Assembly (NCBI RefSeq): GCF_904849725.1
Contig: NC_058523.1
Coordinates: forward strand, 336,267,948-336,331,947
Reading direction: 5' to 3'
DNA length: 64,000 nt
Origin: Hordeum vulgare subsp. vulgare
Taxonomy: Eukaryota; Streptophyta; Magnoliopsida; Poales; Poaceae
A program made the translations under genes and the position numbers. Below the pieces are notes generated by a model. It was not told the DNA's origin. It saw only the letters and a list, made by a program, of their open reading frames with translations, and did not search any database. Numbering within the stretch: position 1 is the first letter of the stretch; each line of letters opens with the position of its first letter. Positions 10,704 to 24,100 of this stretch are shown piece after piece.

Positions 10704-13700
10704 TCAAGCGTCACCGGGACTGGCGGGCACCACAAAGGTGTCGAGGTCGATTCCGTATGCAATGCGAGTGGCTGTGTCGAGGAAGGTCTCCATGAAATCT
10801 TCGAATCGAAGCTTCTTGGTGTTGGCGACCTGCAACGTCTTCAGTTTTTCTTCGCGGGCCTCCTTGCAATGCACTCGGACCAGAGATAGCGCCACGTCCG
10901 CACCACAACGAGCGGCAGACTTCTTCCATGCCTGCACTCTGCTTGGGACGTCCTCCAGCCAAGTCATCAACCGATCTATTTCACTCCGTGAGTCGTCTTC
11001 TGGCCACAGCTCCTTGTTGATTCGGCCAACAACTTTTCTCAGGCAGCCAATGAAAGGTCCCACCCTGCTAAGGCGAATATGCGCTCGGAGCATGTCCCGG
11101 TTGGCTTCATCGCCGAGTGGAACGTTGGGAACAAGCAACCGTTCAATGTCGGCTGCTTCAGTCTCAACGTCCCGACAGAAGTCTGCAAAGAAAAGACAAG
11201 AAGAAAGTAAGCACGGTGTGAACTCAAAGTCAAGAAGCACTCGACAACAACTTACCACCAAGCAGTGCAACCATCTTCCTTCCCAGTCGCTGATGTACTT
11301 CTCCTGCGCCATGCATCGAGTGTTCATCACCTTCAGCTGGCCCATCCATTCGGATCTCTGACTCTTCATTTTTTCAACTTCGGCTAGCAATGCCTTGTTG
11401 GTCTCCCGAGACTCCTCCAAAGACTTCTCTCGGTCAGCAAGAGCCTCCTTCACACCAGCCAGGTCATTCACGGCCACCTCCAAGTCCGCAGCAAGCTGAA
11501 TCTTCTCAGCCTTCAGAGCATTGTACGCAGATCCCATTTTGCAAGTCTTCTGCCAAAGAGATATAAAGGGAGGATCAGCCACATTCAACAAGGAAAAAGT
11601 CTCGACAGATATGACAAAACAATCAAAGCTCAAAGTTATTCAGACCCCTGCCGATGCAAGCAATCGATAGTGGTCTCGGGGACTACACCCAGTGGGTTCA
11701 CTGAGAGTGACCCCACTGGCATGAAGCTCGAACAGGCCGGCCCTATTGAGCCCCATAACAAACCAACAACACTATGAGATTCCTATCTCTCGATCCGAGT
11801 AACACTACTCTCGCGGACTACATCCAATGGGTGCACTCAGCATGCCCCCACTGGTACCATTCGGGCAGATCAGCTCTGATCTGTTCAGGGTACGAAAAAT
11901 ACATATAAAGACAACTGCCGGCGCAAGCACTCGGCAGAAGTCTCGGGGACTACACCCACTGGGTTCACTCGGAGTGAACCCACTGCAAAATCATCCTACT
12001 GTATCCGAGTGTTTCGCTGAAACCCCTAGTGGGTAACAAGAGGAAAGTAAACACTTACTAGCGCACTTACTCGGATATCGTCCCGAAGCTCCAAGCTCTT
12101 CTTATATAGAGACACGATGGAGTCATACGCTCCCTTGGCGTCGCCCACCATCAGTTCCACCTGCACCATGGCGTCCTTGGCGGACCCACCTGGTCTTCCG
12201 GGAGGCGTCCGACGTCATATTGAATAGTTGACGAACCCGGCACAACAGAAGACTCCCTGGGCATCCCGAGCTCCGCTCCAGTCGGTTCCGCCGTGAGGGG
12301 CACCGTCTGAGTCGGCGACACGTTCATGGTGGGAGCAGGAGTAGATGGGACAACCTCAGGGACATGCGCCAAAACTGGCTCCGATCCCCTTTGGTCGTCG
12401 TCCTCCAGATGGATCACCTCCGAAGGAAGCCTGACTGAACAAAATGAAATTACAGAAAAAGGTCATGATCAAGGACAACACTCGCGAAACAGTAATGCAG
12501 CTCTCAGAGTCGTGACAACGTACCTTGCTGGGACGTGGCGGAGTTATCCATGTCCATGGGATCATCGTCCTGGCACGGCAGAGAGGTGGCGGAGGTAGCA
12601 GCTCTGTTGAGTGAAATCCACTCGACGGATAAGCATGAGTTCAATCGGATACTGAAGGAAGATGGAAGAACAAGACACTTACGCTAAGGCGACTTGAACA
12701 TCGATCCTCATCCGAGGCAAAGCTTTCCGATGCTTAGGCCCACTAGGTTTGGCCACCTTGGACGGCTAGTTCGCGGGCTCGGCAGCAGCGTCCCTGCTCC
12801 TCTTCACACTCCGAGCACTCGGAGCCACGGGAGGGCCTGGCGGAGCACTCAGGGCCGCTAGAGGAGCCGGCGGAGCAGCGGGATCGTGACATCGCTTAGT
12901 TCGGTGCTCTGGTGGTGAAGGTGGCGAGCTCTGCTCCCCATCCTCCTCCTCCTCCTCTTCCGTCTCCCCACTGTCGGAGGCGTACTCGGCGCTACCCACG
13001 CTGCCCTCCTGGCTGCCCTCCTCTTCCTCGGCTGGATTCCCGTTCGAGACGGCAGAATACCAGTTAGTCCACTCCTGCACAAAACACAGTCGGCGACGTC
13101 AGTCAGCGACGTCAGTCGGTGGGACAAGAAAAGCAATAAATCTAAGAAGATTAAAAGCACTCGACAAGATGTACTCACCTCATTCGGAGGAGGATTGTCG
13201 GCGCGGAAGGACTTCACTCGCCGGGCTCCCTCGGGGTTATCACACGCGCCTGTGATGCCGCGGACCCACGCCCTCACAGTCTCCCCGCTCACGCACTCTG
13301 GATGAGACCGAGTGGAATCCGAAGGCCCCGCGTAGTGCCACATGGCGTGGTGTCGGGCCTGCAGCGGCTGGATGCGCCGACCCAGAAAAGTCTCCAGTAG
13401 ATCCGTGCCGGTGACTCCCTTAGGGACGACGGCTATTAGCGCGTCGACCAAAGGCTGGATCTGGATCCTCTCCCCCTTAGAGAGCGCAAGCTTCCTGGGA
13501 GGGCCCGGATGGTCTAAGCTAAAAGGTGGCAACCCACTCGAAGCATTCGGACAAGCAATGTCCTGGCAATAGAACCAGGACGATTGCCAGTTCCTAACTG
13601 ACTCGGACAGCTGGAGGGGACGGTAGCTACTCTTTGTTTTGTTCTGGAAGCCTAAACCCCCGCAGAGCTGGAGGATATGGGTCTTATCGTCCGACTGGCT

Positions 13701-14161
13701 AAGATTTTTGACGGTTTGGGATCTAGCGGAGAAGACATACTTAAAGAGCCCCCAGTGGGGGGGGGACATCCAATAAAGCACTCGCAGAGGGTGACGAATG
13801 TAGCAAGGTGGGCTATTGCGTTCGGAGGAAAATGATGGAGCTGCGCCCCGAAGTAAGTCATGATACCTTGGAAGAAAGGATGGGGAGGCAAGGAGAAGCC
13901 TCTGAACACGTGGCTGAGCAGCAGAACACGCTACCCCTCCTTCGGCGCCGGCTCCGTCTCGCCTTCCGACAGCCTCCAGGACTTGTTGACGATCATGCCA
14001 TGCTCCACCAGCTCCAGCAAGTCGTCCTCCATCACCGAGGAGGGGAGGAAATCCCCCTGGATCCAACCCGCCGGCAGCGCCCGCTGCCGTCGCTGAGTAG
14101 GGGCCACCCCCTTCTTCTTCTTCTTCTGCGACTCAAGTTTGCTGGTCTACCCCTTCGTCAT
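10704..14161 (-). pseudogene. Antisense multi-exon gene of element B, Transposase_28-type protein
   Basis: It reads leftward from ATG 14161. Exon 1 (to about 13181) holds FRGFSLPPHPFF, FGAQLHHFPPNAIAHL, CECFIGC, HWGLFKYVFSARSQ and WQSSWFYCQD, the pattern of Pfam Transposase_28 (putative gypsy-type transposon). Later exons are acidic (about 13077-12766), Ser/Thr/Pro-rich (about 12600-12540 and 12430-12080), then coiled-coil-like (about 11550-11250) and helical (11187-10704). GT-AG borders are visible, for example the donor at 13180 and the acceptor near 13078. Damage: amber stops near 14149 and 13950, one near 12768, and a frame change in the G run at 13757-13766. Antisense frames in this position are known in Tat elements; their function is unknown. 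The frame calls in the short exons are approximate. Confidence 0.75.
11660..12045 (-). repeat. About 130-bp repeat, three copies, in an intron of the antisense gene
   Basis: The motif TCTCGGGGACTACACCCA and variants occurs at about 11673, 11810 and 11941, each followed by a short inverted repeat around CCCACTGG. It lies between the coiled-coil exon and the next exon of the antisense gene. No reading frame is supported. Confidence 0.6.
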
Positions 14162-14680
14162 GGCGAAGGCGACGGATCCACAGAGGAGGAGGGGAAGGAG
14201 GAGGCTTGAGGCGTGCAGAGAGCTGCGGGAGGAGCAGGATTAATGCGAGGAAGATGAGCAGCGCAACAGGAAATCCCGCCGGAGAGGCTTAAATAAGCTT
14301 CCGACTGGGTCACTAACAGGTGGACCCGAAATCTTATCTCCCGAACCGGCCGCTGCGATGTTAGTGGAGAAGATAAAGGCGCGGTAATTGAGGAGGCAAA
14401 ACCTACTCGATGGCGATGTCGTCATCCCCGCTCAGCGCGCGGCAACCGAAATTTGAGGATCCCGGAAAATCCGCCGCTGTCAGTTTGACCAGTCACGTCA
14501 AAAGATTCCGCGGAAGCACTCGGTCCCTGACGGTTCGTTTCACTGGTATATTCACTCACATCACTGGTTGAAAGGATAAAATGGATCGAGGCAAACAACG
14601 CTAAAGTCACTTCCATACCAGTCGGTTCCATACTCCAGACATCACTTCATCGTTCCAACCCCGATCCATTCGGGGACTAA
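14162..14680. other. Region between antisense gene start and 3' LTR of element B
   Basis: No gene is seen. It should contain the promoter of the antisense gene (reading left) and the polypurine tract (CGGGGACTAA at 14671-14680) directly before the 3' LTR. Confidence 0.6.
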
Positions 14681-15213
14681 TGATGGGGTTATTCTCCCAG
14701 GGTAGGGTCATAGGCCTGCCCTATAGGTCCTACCCAAGGACTACCCTTCATATAAGACAAGGCCCTTGGACAGTTCCGACTGAACTAAGGACGCCCCCAT
14801 CATCCAGTCGGCGACGAGCACTCGGAGCATATTTAACGTGCCGACTGGAATCCACTCTGTACATCGTAACCTCCCAGGAGGGCAACGGTCATACGTTTTC
14901 ATACACCATTATTAGCATTTAAGGCTTACGTTACCGGTAATGTAGGCATTTATTCACCACTATTCCACCCTTGTCCACTGGGCCATTATGAAGGGCAGCG
15001 CACTCCATATAAGCCGCCCTTCCCCACAGGTGCAAGGGTTGGCACTTGCTGTAATCCTATAATCCACTCGACACTAAGCTCCCAAGAGCACTGATACGTA
15101 GGGCTTTAACCTCCACCATAGAGGGGCCTGAACTCATACATCCTCGCCGTAGCTAAGGTTCTGCCCATCCTTTCGTACCCTACACTTCTACTGTCAGACT
15201 TATACCCAGGACA
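14681..15213 (+). repeat. 3' LTR of element B
   Basis: 533 bp, TGATGGGG to CAGGACA, followed by the target duplication ATTAC. Same length as the 5' LTR; about 26 substitutions and no indel seen by eye. Confidence 0.95.
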
Positions 15214-16472
15214 ATTACTAATAAAACTTTTGCAACAAGTATATGAGTTCTTCATGACTAATGTTGAGTCCATGGTTTACATGCACTTTCACCTTCCACC
15301 ATCACTATCTTCTTAGTGTCGTGCAACTTTCGCCGGTGCACAAAACCCAGCATTAGCCTTCCTCAAAACAGCCACCATACCTACCTACTATGGCTTTTGC
15401 AAAGTCATTCCAAGATATATTGCCATGCAACTACCACCATGATATGTGCCACCACGTCTACATTGCCTTTGCACGATCGTAAGATAGCTAGCATGATGTT
15501 TTCATTTATATCTATGCCATGCTAGATCATTGCCACGGTACACTACCGAAGGCATTCCATACAGAGTCATAGTTGCTCTAAGTTTTGAGTTGAAAGTGTG
15601 ATGATCATCATTATTGGAGCATTGTCCCATGTGAGGAAATAAAAGAGGCCAAATAAGCCCATAAAAAAGAGGCCAAAGAGCCCACCAAAAAAATGAGAGA
15701 AAAAGAGAGAAGGGACAATGCTACCACTTTTTCCACACTTGGGCATATTGAGCACCATGATCTTCATGATTGAGAGTCTCTCGTTTTGTCACCACCATAT
15801 AGCTAGTGGGAATTCTCATTATATAACTTGGCTTGTATATTCCAATGGTAGGCTTCCTCAAAATTGCCTTAGGTCTTCGTGAGCAAGCAAGTTGGATGCA
15901 CACCCACTAGTTTTCTTTAAGAGCTTTCACATACTTGTAGCTCTAGTGCATCATTTGTACGGCAATCCCTACTCATTCACATTGATATCTATTGATGAGC
16001 CTCTCCACAGCTCATTGATATGCCTAGTTAATGTGACTATCTTCTCCTTTTTGTCTTGCAACCTCCACCACATTCCACACCATCTATAGTGCTATAACCA
16101 TGGCTCACGCTCATGTATTGCGTGAGAGTTGAAAATGTTTGAGAAAGTAAAGGTGTGAAACAATTACTTGGACAATACCGGGGTTGTGCATGATTTAAAT
16201 TCCTTGTGCAATGATGATAGAGCATAGCCAGACTATATGCTTTTGTAGGGATAACTTTCTTTTGGCCTTGTTATTTTGAAAGTTCATGATTACCTTGCTA
16301 GTTTGCTTGAATTATTATTGTTTCCACGTCAATAGCAAACTATTGTTTTGAATCTAATGGATCTGAACATTCACATCACATAAGAGGAATTACAAAGGAC
16401 ACCTATGCTAGTTAGCTTGAAAGCATCAAAAATTCATTCTTATCACTTCCCTAGTCGAGGACGAGCAGGAGT
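15214..16472 (+). other. 3' internal non-coding region of element A
   Basis: Continues element A after B. It matches the reverse complement of about 39467-40740 in element H, including an A/G-rich block near 15640-15715. Short frames exist in both directions but none is shared coherently with H, so I call it non-coding. Confidence 0.7.
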
Positions 16473-16488
16473 TAAGCTTGGGGATGCT
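16473..16488 (+). promoter_or_regulatory. Polypurine tract of element A
   Basis: TAAGCTTGGGGATGCT directly precedes the LTR start TGATACGTCTC. The same motif sits next to the LTR in element H (reverse complement, 39449-39465). Confidence 0.8.
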
Positions 16489-18144
16489 TGATACGTCTCA
16501 AACTTATCTATAATTTTTGATGGTTTCTCGCTGTTATCTTGCCTTCTTTGTACGTTTTATGTACGTTTTTATATCTTCTTGGGACTAACTTATTAATTCA
16601 GTGCCAAGTGCCAGTTCCTGTTTTTTCCGTGTTTTTGACTCTTTTCAGATCTGATTTTGGAACGGAGTCCAAACGGAATAAAAACCCCGAAATGATTTTT
16701 TCCCGAACGAAAGAAGATCAGGGAGCCTTTGGGCCAAGCCAGGTGGGCCCCAGGGAGCCCACAAGCTCCCACCACGCCACCAGGGGGGGTGGCAGCGATG
16801 GGCAAGCTTGTGGCCACCCTGGCCGCCCCCTGACCTAGATCTTGCGCCTATATATTCCCAAATATTCTGCAAAAAATCAGGGGGCCTCGAAAATACTTTT
16901 CCGCCGCCGCAAGCTTCCGTTTCCGCGAGATCTCATCTAGAGACCCTTCCCGACACCGTGCCGGAGGGGCTTTTGGAGCTGGAGGGCTTCTTCTTCATCA
17001 TCATCGCCCCTCCAATGACTCGTGAGTAGTTCACTTCAGACCTACGGGTCCGTAGTTAGTAGCTAGATGGCTTCTTCTCTCTCTTGGATCTTCAATACAA
17101 AGTCCTCCATGATCTTCATGGAGATCTATCCGATGTAATCTTCTTTGTTGGTGTGTTTGTCGAGATCGGATGAATTGTGGACTTGTGATCAGATTATCTA
17201 TGATATATATTTGAGTCTTTGCTGATTTCTTATATGCATCATTTGATATCCTTGTAAGTCTCTCCGAGTCTTGGGTTTTGTTTGGCCAACTAGATCTATG
17301 ATTCTTGCAATGGGAGAAGTGCTTGGTTTTGGGTTCTGCCATGTGGTGACCTTTCCCAGTGACAGTAGGGGCAGCAAGGGACACATCAAGCAGTTGCCAT
17401 CAACGGTAAAAAGATGGGGTTTTTATCATTGGTTTGAGATTATCCCTCTACATCATGTCATCTTGCTTAAGGCGTTACTCTGTTCTTATGGACTTAATAC
17501 ACTAGATGCATGCTGGATAGCGGTCTACGTGTGGAGTAATAGTAGTAGATGCAGAAAGTATCGGTCTACTTGTTTCGGACGTGATATCTATAGAAATAAT
17601 CATTGCATAGATATCGTCACGACTCTGCACAGTTCTATGAATTGCTCGACAATAATTTGTTCACCCACCGTCTACTTGCTTTCATGAGAGAAGCCACTAG
17701 TAAACACTACGTTGCCCGGGTTTATTCACATCCATCGTTTACATCTCCGCTTTTACTTTACTTTGCTACTTTGTTGCTTTCAGTTCTCACTTGGCAAACA
17801 ATCTATAAGGGATTGATAACCCCTTCATAGCATTGGGTGCAAGCTTTTGTGTTTGTGCAGGATCTTGAGATACTCTTCCGCCGGATTGATACCTTGGTTC
17901 TCAAACTGAGGGAAATACTTACCATCGCTGTGCTATATCACCCTTTCTGCTTCGAGGGAACACCAACGCAAGTCTCCAAGGCCACGGGGGAAATCCTTTG
18001 CATACTTGCCTAGGAAGTCCCTTAAGGCGTAGCCGTAGCTGAAGGATTCCTGGTGCCGTCGACACAACTATTTCTAGCGCCATTGCAAGGGATACACAAC
18101 AGAACAATCAGAAGTATTTCCGGCCTGCTGCCGGGGATCTTTTC

Positions 18145-19896
18145 TGTTGTAAATATGCCCTAGAGGAAATAATAAAATGGTTATTATCATATTTCCTTGT
18201 TCATGATAATCGTCTATTGTTCATGCTATAATTGTATTAACAGGAAACAGTAATACATGTGTGAATAGATAGATTACAATGTGTCCCTAGCAAGCCTCTA
18301 GTTGGCTAGCTTGTTAGTCAATAGATGATCATGGTTTCCTGATCATGGGCATTAGATGTCATTCATAACGGGATCACATCATTAGGAGAATGATGTGATG
18401 GACAAGACCCAATCCTAAGCATAGCACTAGATCGTATTGTTCGTATGCTAAAGCTTTTCTAATGTCAAGTATCTTTTCCTTCGACCGTGAGATTGTGCAA
18501 CTCCCGGATACCGTAGGAGTGCTTTGGGTGTATCAAACGTCACAACCTAACCGGGTGACTATAAAGGTGCACTACGGGTACCTCTGAAAGTGTCTGTTGG
18601 GTTGGTACGAATCGAGATCGGGATTTGTCACTCCGTGTGACGGAGTGGTATCTCTGGGCCCACTCGGTAGAACATCATCATGAGCTCAATGTGACTAAGG
18701 AGTTAGTCACACGATGACGTGCTACGGAACGAGTAAAGAGACTTACCGGTAACGAGATTGAACAAGGTATAGGTATACCGACGATCGAATCTCGGGCAAG
18801 TTCTATACCAACAGACAAAGGGAATCGTATACGAGATTGATTGAATCCTTGACATCGTGGTTCATCCGATGAGATCATCGTGGAGCACGTGGGAGCCACC
18901 ATGGGTATCTAGACCCTGCTGATGGTTATTGGCCAGAGAGGTGTCTCGGTCATGTATGCCTGTCTCCTGAACCCGTAGGGTCTACACACTTAAGGTTCGA
19001 TGATGCTAGGGTTATAGGGAATTGTTATACGAGGTTACCGAAAGATGTTCGGAGTCCCGGATGAGATCCCGGACGTCACGAGGAGCTACGGAATGGTCCG
19101 GAGGTAAAGATTGATATATAGGACGGATGGGTTCGGATACCGGAAGTGTTTCGGGTATCACCGGTAACGTACCGGGACCACCGGAGGTGGCCCCGGGGGA
19201 CCACCGAAGGGGGGCAACGACCCCGGGAGGTAAGGTGGGCCAAATGGGGGTGGGAACCAGCCCCTAGGTGGGCTGGTGCGCCTCCCCAATCAGCCCAATG
19301 CGCAAGGGAGAGAAAAGGGGGTGCAAACCCTAAGCCAGGTGGGCCTAAGGCCCACCAGATGGTGCGCCACCCCCTCCCCCCCCTCTGCCGCCGCACCTCC
19401 CATCTGGGGGGGGCTGCCGCACCCCCTAGGGTGGGAACCCTAGGGGTGGCACCCTCTCTCCCCTCCCCCTATATATATCGGGCACTTTTGGCCATTGAGA
19501 GATAGACTTTTCCCTCTCCCTCGGCGCAGCCCTGCTCTTCTTTCTCCTCCTCTCTGCCGGTGCTTGGCGAAGCCCTGCCGGGAGACCTCATCTCTCCATC
19601 GACACCACGCCGTCGTGCTGCTGGAGTTCTAGCCCAACCTCTCCCTCCTCCTTGCTGGATCAAGGTGCAGGAGACGTCACCGGGCTGCACGTGTGTTGAA
19701 CGCGGAGGTGCCGTAGTTCGGCACTAGATCGGAATCGCTGCGAGTACGACTCCATCAACCGCGTTCTAGCAACGCTTCCGCTTAGCGATCTTCAAAGGTA
19801 TGAAGATGCTCTTACCCCTCTCTCGTTGCTGGTCTCTCCATAGGAAGATCTGAATATGCGTAGGAAAATTTTGAATTTATGCTACGTTACCCAACA
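18145..19896 (+). repeat. 5' LTR of element C
   Basis: 1,752 bp, TGTTGTAAAT to CCCAACA. TATA-like TATATATA near 19470 follows a C-rich stretch. About 97.5% identical to the 3' LTR. Confidence 0.95.
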
Positions 19897-19897
19897 G

Positions 19898-19913
19898 TGG
19901 CATCCGAGCCATG
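19898..19913 (+). promoter_or_regulatory. Primer-binding site of element C
   Basis: TGGCATCCGAGCCATG resembles TGGTATCAGAGC, the site complementary to initiator tRNA-Met used by Copia elements, with two changes. Confidence 0.85.
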
Positions 19914-21167
19914 TTTTCTATGCGTAGATTCTATGCCCGAGTAGAACACAAAAGTTGTGGGCGATGATTTGTCAATTTGCTTGCCGCTACTAGTCTTATT
20001 CTTTTCCGGCGGTATTGTGGGATGAAGCGGCCCGGACCGACTTTACACGTACGCTTACGTGAGACTGGTTCCACCGACAGACATGCACACCGTGCATAAA
20101 GGTGGCTAGCGGGTGTCTGTCTCTCCTACTCTAGTCATATTGGATTTGATGAAAAGGGTCCTTATGAAGGGTAAATAGCTTTGGCATATCATCGTTGTGG
20201 CTGTCACATAGGTAAGAAGGCGTTCTTGCTAGAAACCCAAATCAGCCACATAAAACTTGCAACAACAATTAGAGGACGTCTAACTTGTTTTTGCAGGGTT
20301 TGACATGTGATGTGATATGGCCAAAGTTGTGATGTTGCATGTATGATGTATGAGATGATCATGTTATTGTAATAGGTTTCACGACTTGCATGTCGATGAG
20401 TATGACAACCGACAGGAGCCATAGGAGTTGTCTTAATTTATTGTATGAGATGCAACGCCATGTGCTTACTACTTTTACTTCATTGCTAACGGTTAGCTAT
20501 AGTAGTAGTGATAGTAGTAGTTGGCGTGACGACTTCACGGAGACACGATGATGGAGATCATGATGATGGAGATCATGGTGTCACGCCGGTGACGATGATG
20601 ATCATGCGATGCCTGAAGATGGAGATCGAAAGAGCAAAGATGATAATGGCCATATCATGTCACTATATGATTGCATTGTGATGTTTATCATGTTTTACAT
20701 CTTATTGCTTAGAATGACGGTAGCATAATAAGATAATCCCTCTTAAAATTTCGAGAACGTATTCCCCTAAGTGTGCACCGTTGTGAAGGTTCGTTGTCTC
20801 GAAGCACCACGTGATGATCGGGTGTGATAGATTCTAACGTTCGCATACAACGGGTGTAAGCCAGATTTACACACGCGAAACACCTAGGTTGACTCGACGA
20901 GCTTAGCATGTACAGACATGACCTCGAATACAAGAGACCGAAAGGTCGAACATGAGTCATATGGTTGAATACGATCAGCATGGAGTTGCTCACCATGGTG
21001 ACTAGTCCGTCTCACATGATGATCGGACACGGGTTAGTCAACATGGATCATGTATCACTTAGATGACTAGAGGGATGTCGATTTAAGTGGGAGTTCATAC
21101 TTAATTTGATTAAATGAACTTAACTGTCATGAACTTAGTCTAAAAGTTGTCTTTATAAATATTGTAG
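19914..21167 (+). other. Untranslated leader of element C
   Basis: About 1.25 kb between primer site and Gag start, with no conserved frame. Long leaders are usual in BARE-type elements. ATG/ATGATGG-rich repeats at 20545-20640 are the only visible structure. Confidence 0.7.
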
Positions 21168-24100
21168 ATGGCCAACGTCAACCTCAATTTCAACGCATTC
21201 CTAGAGAAAAACAAGCTGAAAGATGATGGTAGCAACTACGTGGACTGGGTTCGCAACTTGAAGCTCATCCTTGAAGCAGCTAAAAAGGCTTATGTCCTTG
21301 ATGCGCCGCTAGGTGACCCTCCCGCGCCCGCAGCAGCCCAGGACATTCTGAATGTCTAGCAAACGTGGAGTGATGACTACTCTCTGGTTAGGTGTGGCAT
21401 GTTATACAGTTTAGAAACGGGGCTCCAAAGGCGTTTTGAGCAACACGGGGCATATGAGATGTTCCACGAGCTGAAGCTAGTTTTTCAAGCTCATGCCCGT
21501 GTCGAGAGATATGAAGTCTCCGACAAGTTCTTTCGCTGTAAGATGGAGGAGAACAGTTATGTCAGTGAGCACATACTCAAAATGCCTGGGTTACACGGTC
21601 GTCTGACTTCACTTGGAGTCGAACTTCCGGATGATGCTATAATTGACAGAATCCTCCAGTCTCTCCCACCAAGCTACAAAGGCTTTGTGCTTAACTACAA
21701 CATGCAAGGGATGGAGAAGACCATTCCCGAGTTGTACTCGATGCTCAAGTCTGCAGAAATAGAAATCAAGAAAGAGCATCAAGTGTTGATGGTCAACAAG
21801 ACCACTAGTTTCAAGAAAGGCAAGGGTAAGAAGAACTTCAAGAAAGATGGCAAAGCTGTTGCCGCGCCCGGTAAGCCAGATGCCGGGAAGAAGAAAAAGA
21901 ACGGACCCAAGCCTGAGACTGAGTGCTTCTATTGCAAGGGATAGGGTCACTGGAAGCGGAACTGCCCCAAATACTTAGCAGACAAGAAGGCCGACAACGT
22001 TAAAGGTATATGTGATATACATGTTATTGATGTGTACCTTACCAGCGCTCGTAGTAGCTCCTGGGTATTTGATACCGGTGCTATTGCTCACATTTGCAAC
22101 TCAAAGCAGGAACTGCGGAATAAGCGGAGACTGGCCAAGGACGAGGTGACGATGCGCGTCGGGAATGGTTCAAAGGTCGATGTGATCTCCGTCGGCACGC
22201 TACCTCTAAATCTACCATCGGGATTAGTTTTAAACCTTAATAATTGTTATTTAGTACCAGCTTTAAGCATGAACGTTGTATCAGGGTCTTTCTTAATGCG
22301 AGACGGCTACTCATTTAAGTCAGAGAATAATGGTTGTTCTATTTATATGAGTGATATATTTTATGGTCATGCTCCGCTGGTGAATGGTTTATTCTTGATG
22401 AATCTCGATCGTGATGTTACACATATTCATAGTGTGAGTACCAAGAGATGTAAATATATAATGATAGTCCCACATACTTGTGGCACTGCCGCCTTGGTCA
22501 CATCGGCGTTAAGCGCATGAAGAAGCTCCATACTGATGGACTATTAGAGTCTCTTGATTTTGAATCATTTGACACATGCGAACCGTGCCTCATGGGCAAG
22601 ATGACTAAGACTCGATTCTCAGGAATAATGGAGAGAGCAACCGACTTATTGGAAATAATACATACTGATGTGTGTGGTCCAATGAACGTTGAAGCTCACG
22701 GTGGTTATCGTTATGTTCTCACTCTCACCGATGATTTGAGTAGGTATGGATATATCTACTTGATGAAGCACAAATCTGAGACGTTTGAAAAGTTCAAGGA
22801 ATTTCAGAGTGAGGTTGAGAATCAACGTGACAGAAAAATTAAATGTCTACGATCTGATCGTGGAGGAGAATATTTGAGTCACGAGTTTGGCACACACCTA
22901 AGGAAGTGTGGAATCGTTTCACAACTGACGCCGCCTGGCACACCGCAACGCAACGGAGTGTCCGAACGTCCTAATTGCACTTTATTAGATATTGTACGAT
23001 CTATGATGTCTCTTACCGACTTACCGCTATCATTTTGGGGATACGCATTAGAAACTGCAGCATTCACTTTAAATAGGGCACCGTCTAAATCCGTTGAGAC
23101 GACACCGTATGAACTATGGTTTGGCAAGAAACCTAAGTTGTCATTTCTTAAAGTTTGGGGCTGCGATGCTTATGTGAAGAAACTTCAACCAGAAAAGCTT
23201 GAACCCAAAGCGGAGAAATGCGTATTGATAGGATACCCTAAGGAAACTATTGGGTATACCTTCTATCTTAGATCCGAAGGTAAAACCTTTGTTGCCAAGA
23301 ACGGATCCTTTCTAGAGAAAGAGTTTCTCTCGAAAGAAGTAAGTGGGAGGAAGGTAGAACTTGATGAGGTAATTACACCCCCTCTCGAACAGGATAGTAG
23401 CGTAGCGCGGGAAGTTGTTCCTGTGGCGCCTACACCGACTGAAGAGGAAGTTAATGATGATAATCATGGAGCTTCGGATCAAGTTACTACCGAACCGCGA
23501 AGGTCCACAAGGGCACGCTCCGCACCAGAGTGGTACGGCAACCCTGTGATGGAAATCATGTTGTTAGACAATGGTGAACCTTCGAACTATGAAGAAGCAA
23601 TGGCGTGCCCGGATTCCAACAAATGGCTTGAGGCTATGAAACCCGAGATAGGATCCATGTATGAGAACAAAGTATGGACTTTGGTGGACTTGCCCGATGA
23701 CCGGCGAGCCATAGAAAATAAATGGATCGTCAAGAAGAAGACTGATGCAAATGGTAATGTAACCGTTTACAAAGCTCGACTTGTCGCAAAGGGTTTTCGA
23801 CAAATTCAAGGAGTTGACTACGAAGAGACTTTCTCTCCCATAGCGAAGCTGAAATCAGTCCGAATCATGTTAGCAATTGCCGCCTTTTATGATTATGAAA
23901 TTTGGCAAATGGACGTCAAAACAGCGTTCCTTAACGGGAACCTTAAGGAAGAGTTGTATACGATGCAACCAGAAGGTTTTGTCGACCCTAAGGGTGCTAA
24001 CAAAGTGTGCAAGCTCCAGCGCTCCATCTATGGGCTGGTGCAAGCATCTCGGAGTTGGAACATTCGCTTTAATGAGGTGATTAAAGCGTTTGGATTCATA

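Larger units (their letters stand above)
2654..15213 (+). mobile_element. Element B: Tat-lineage Ty3/Gypsy retrotransposon, full length
   Basis: A 12,560-bp element flanked by ATTAC at 2649-2653 and 15214-15218. It has two 533-bp LTRs that begin TGATGGGG and end in ACA. Order: LTR, primer-binding site, gag-pol in one frame, 71-bp tandem repeats, an antisense multi-exon gene, polypurine tract, LTR. A large region after integrase with an antisense frame, and two RNase H-like domains, are established features of plant Tat elements (Grande, RIRE2, Retand). By hand I count about 26 differences between the LTRs (4.9%). At 1.3e-8 substitutions per site per year that suggests roughly 1.9 million years since insertion. 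Coding regions carry stops, so it is not autonomous now. Confidence 0.95.

Noticed and set aside
19076..19505. Overlapping frames of more than 100 codons on both strands in the Copia LTR
   Set aside because: GC-rich LTR sequence upstream of the TATA motif; they recur in the 3' LTR with different lengths because of indels, so they are not coding.
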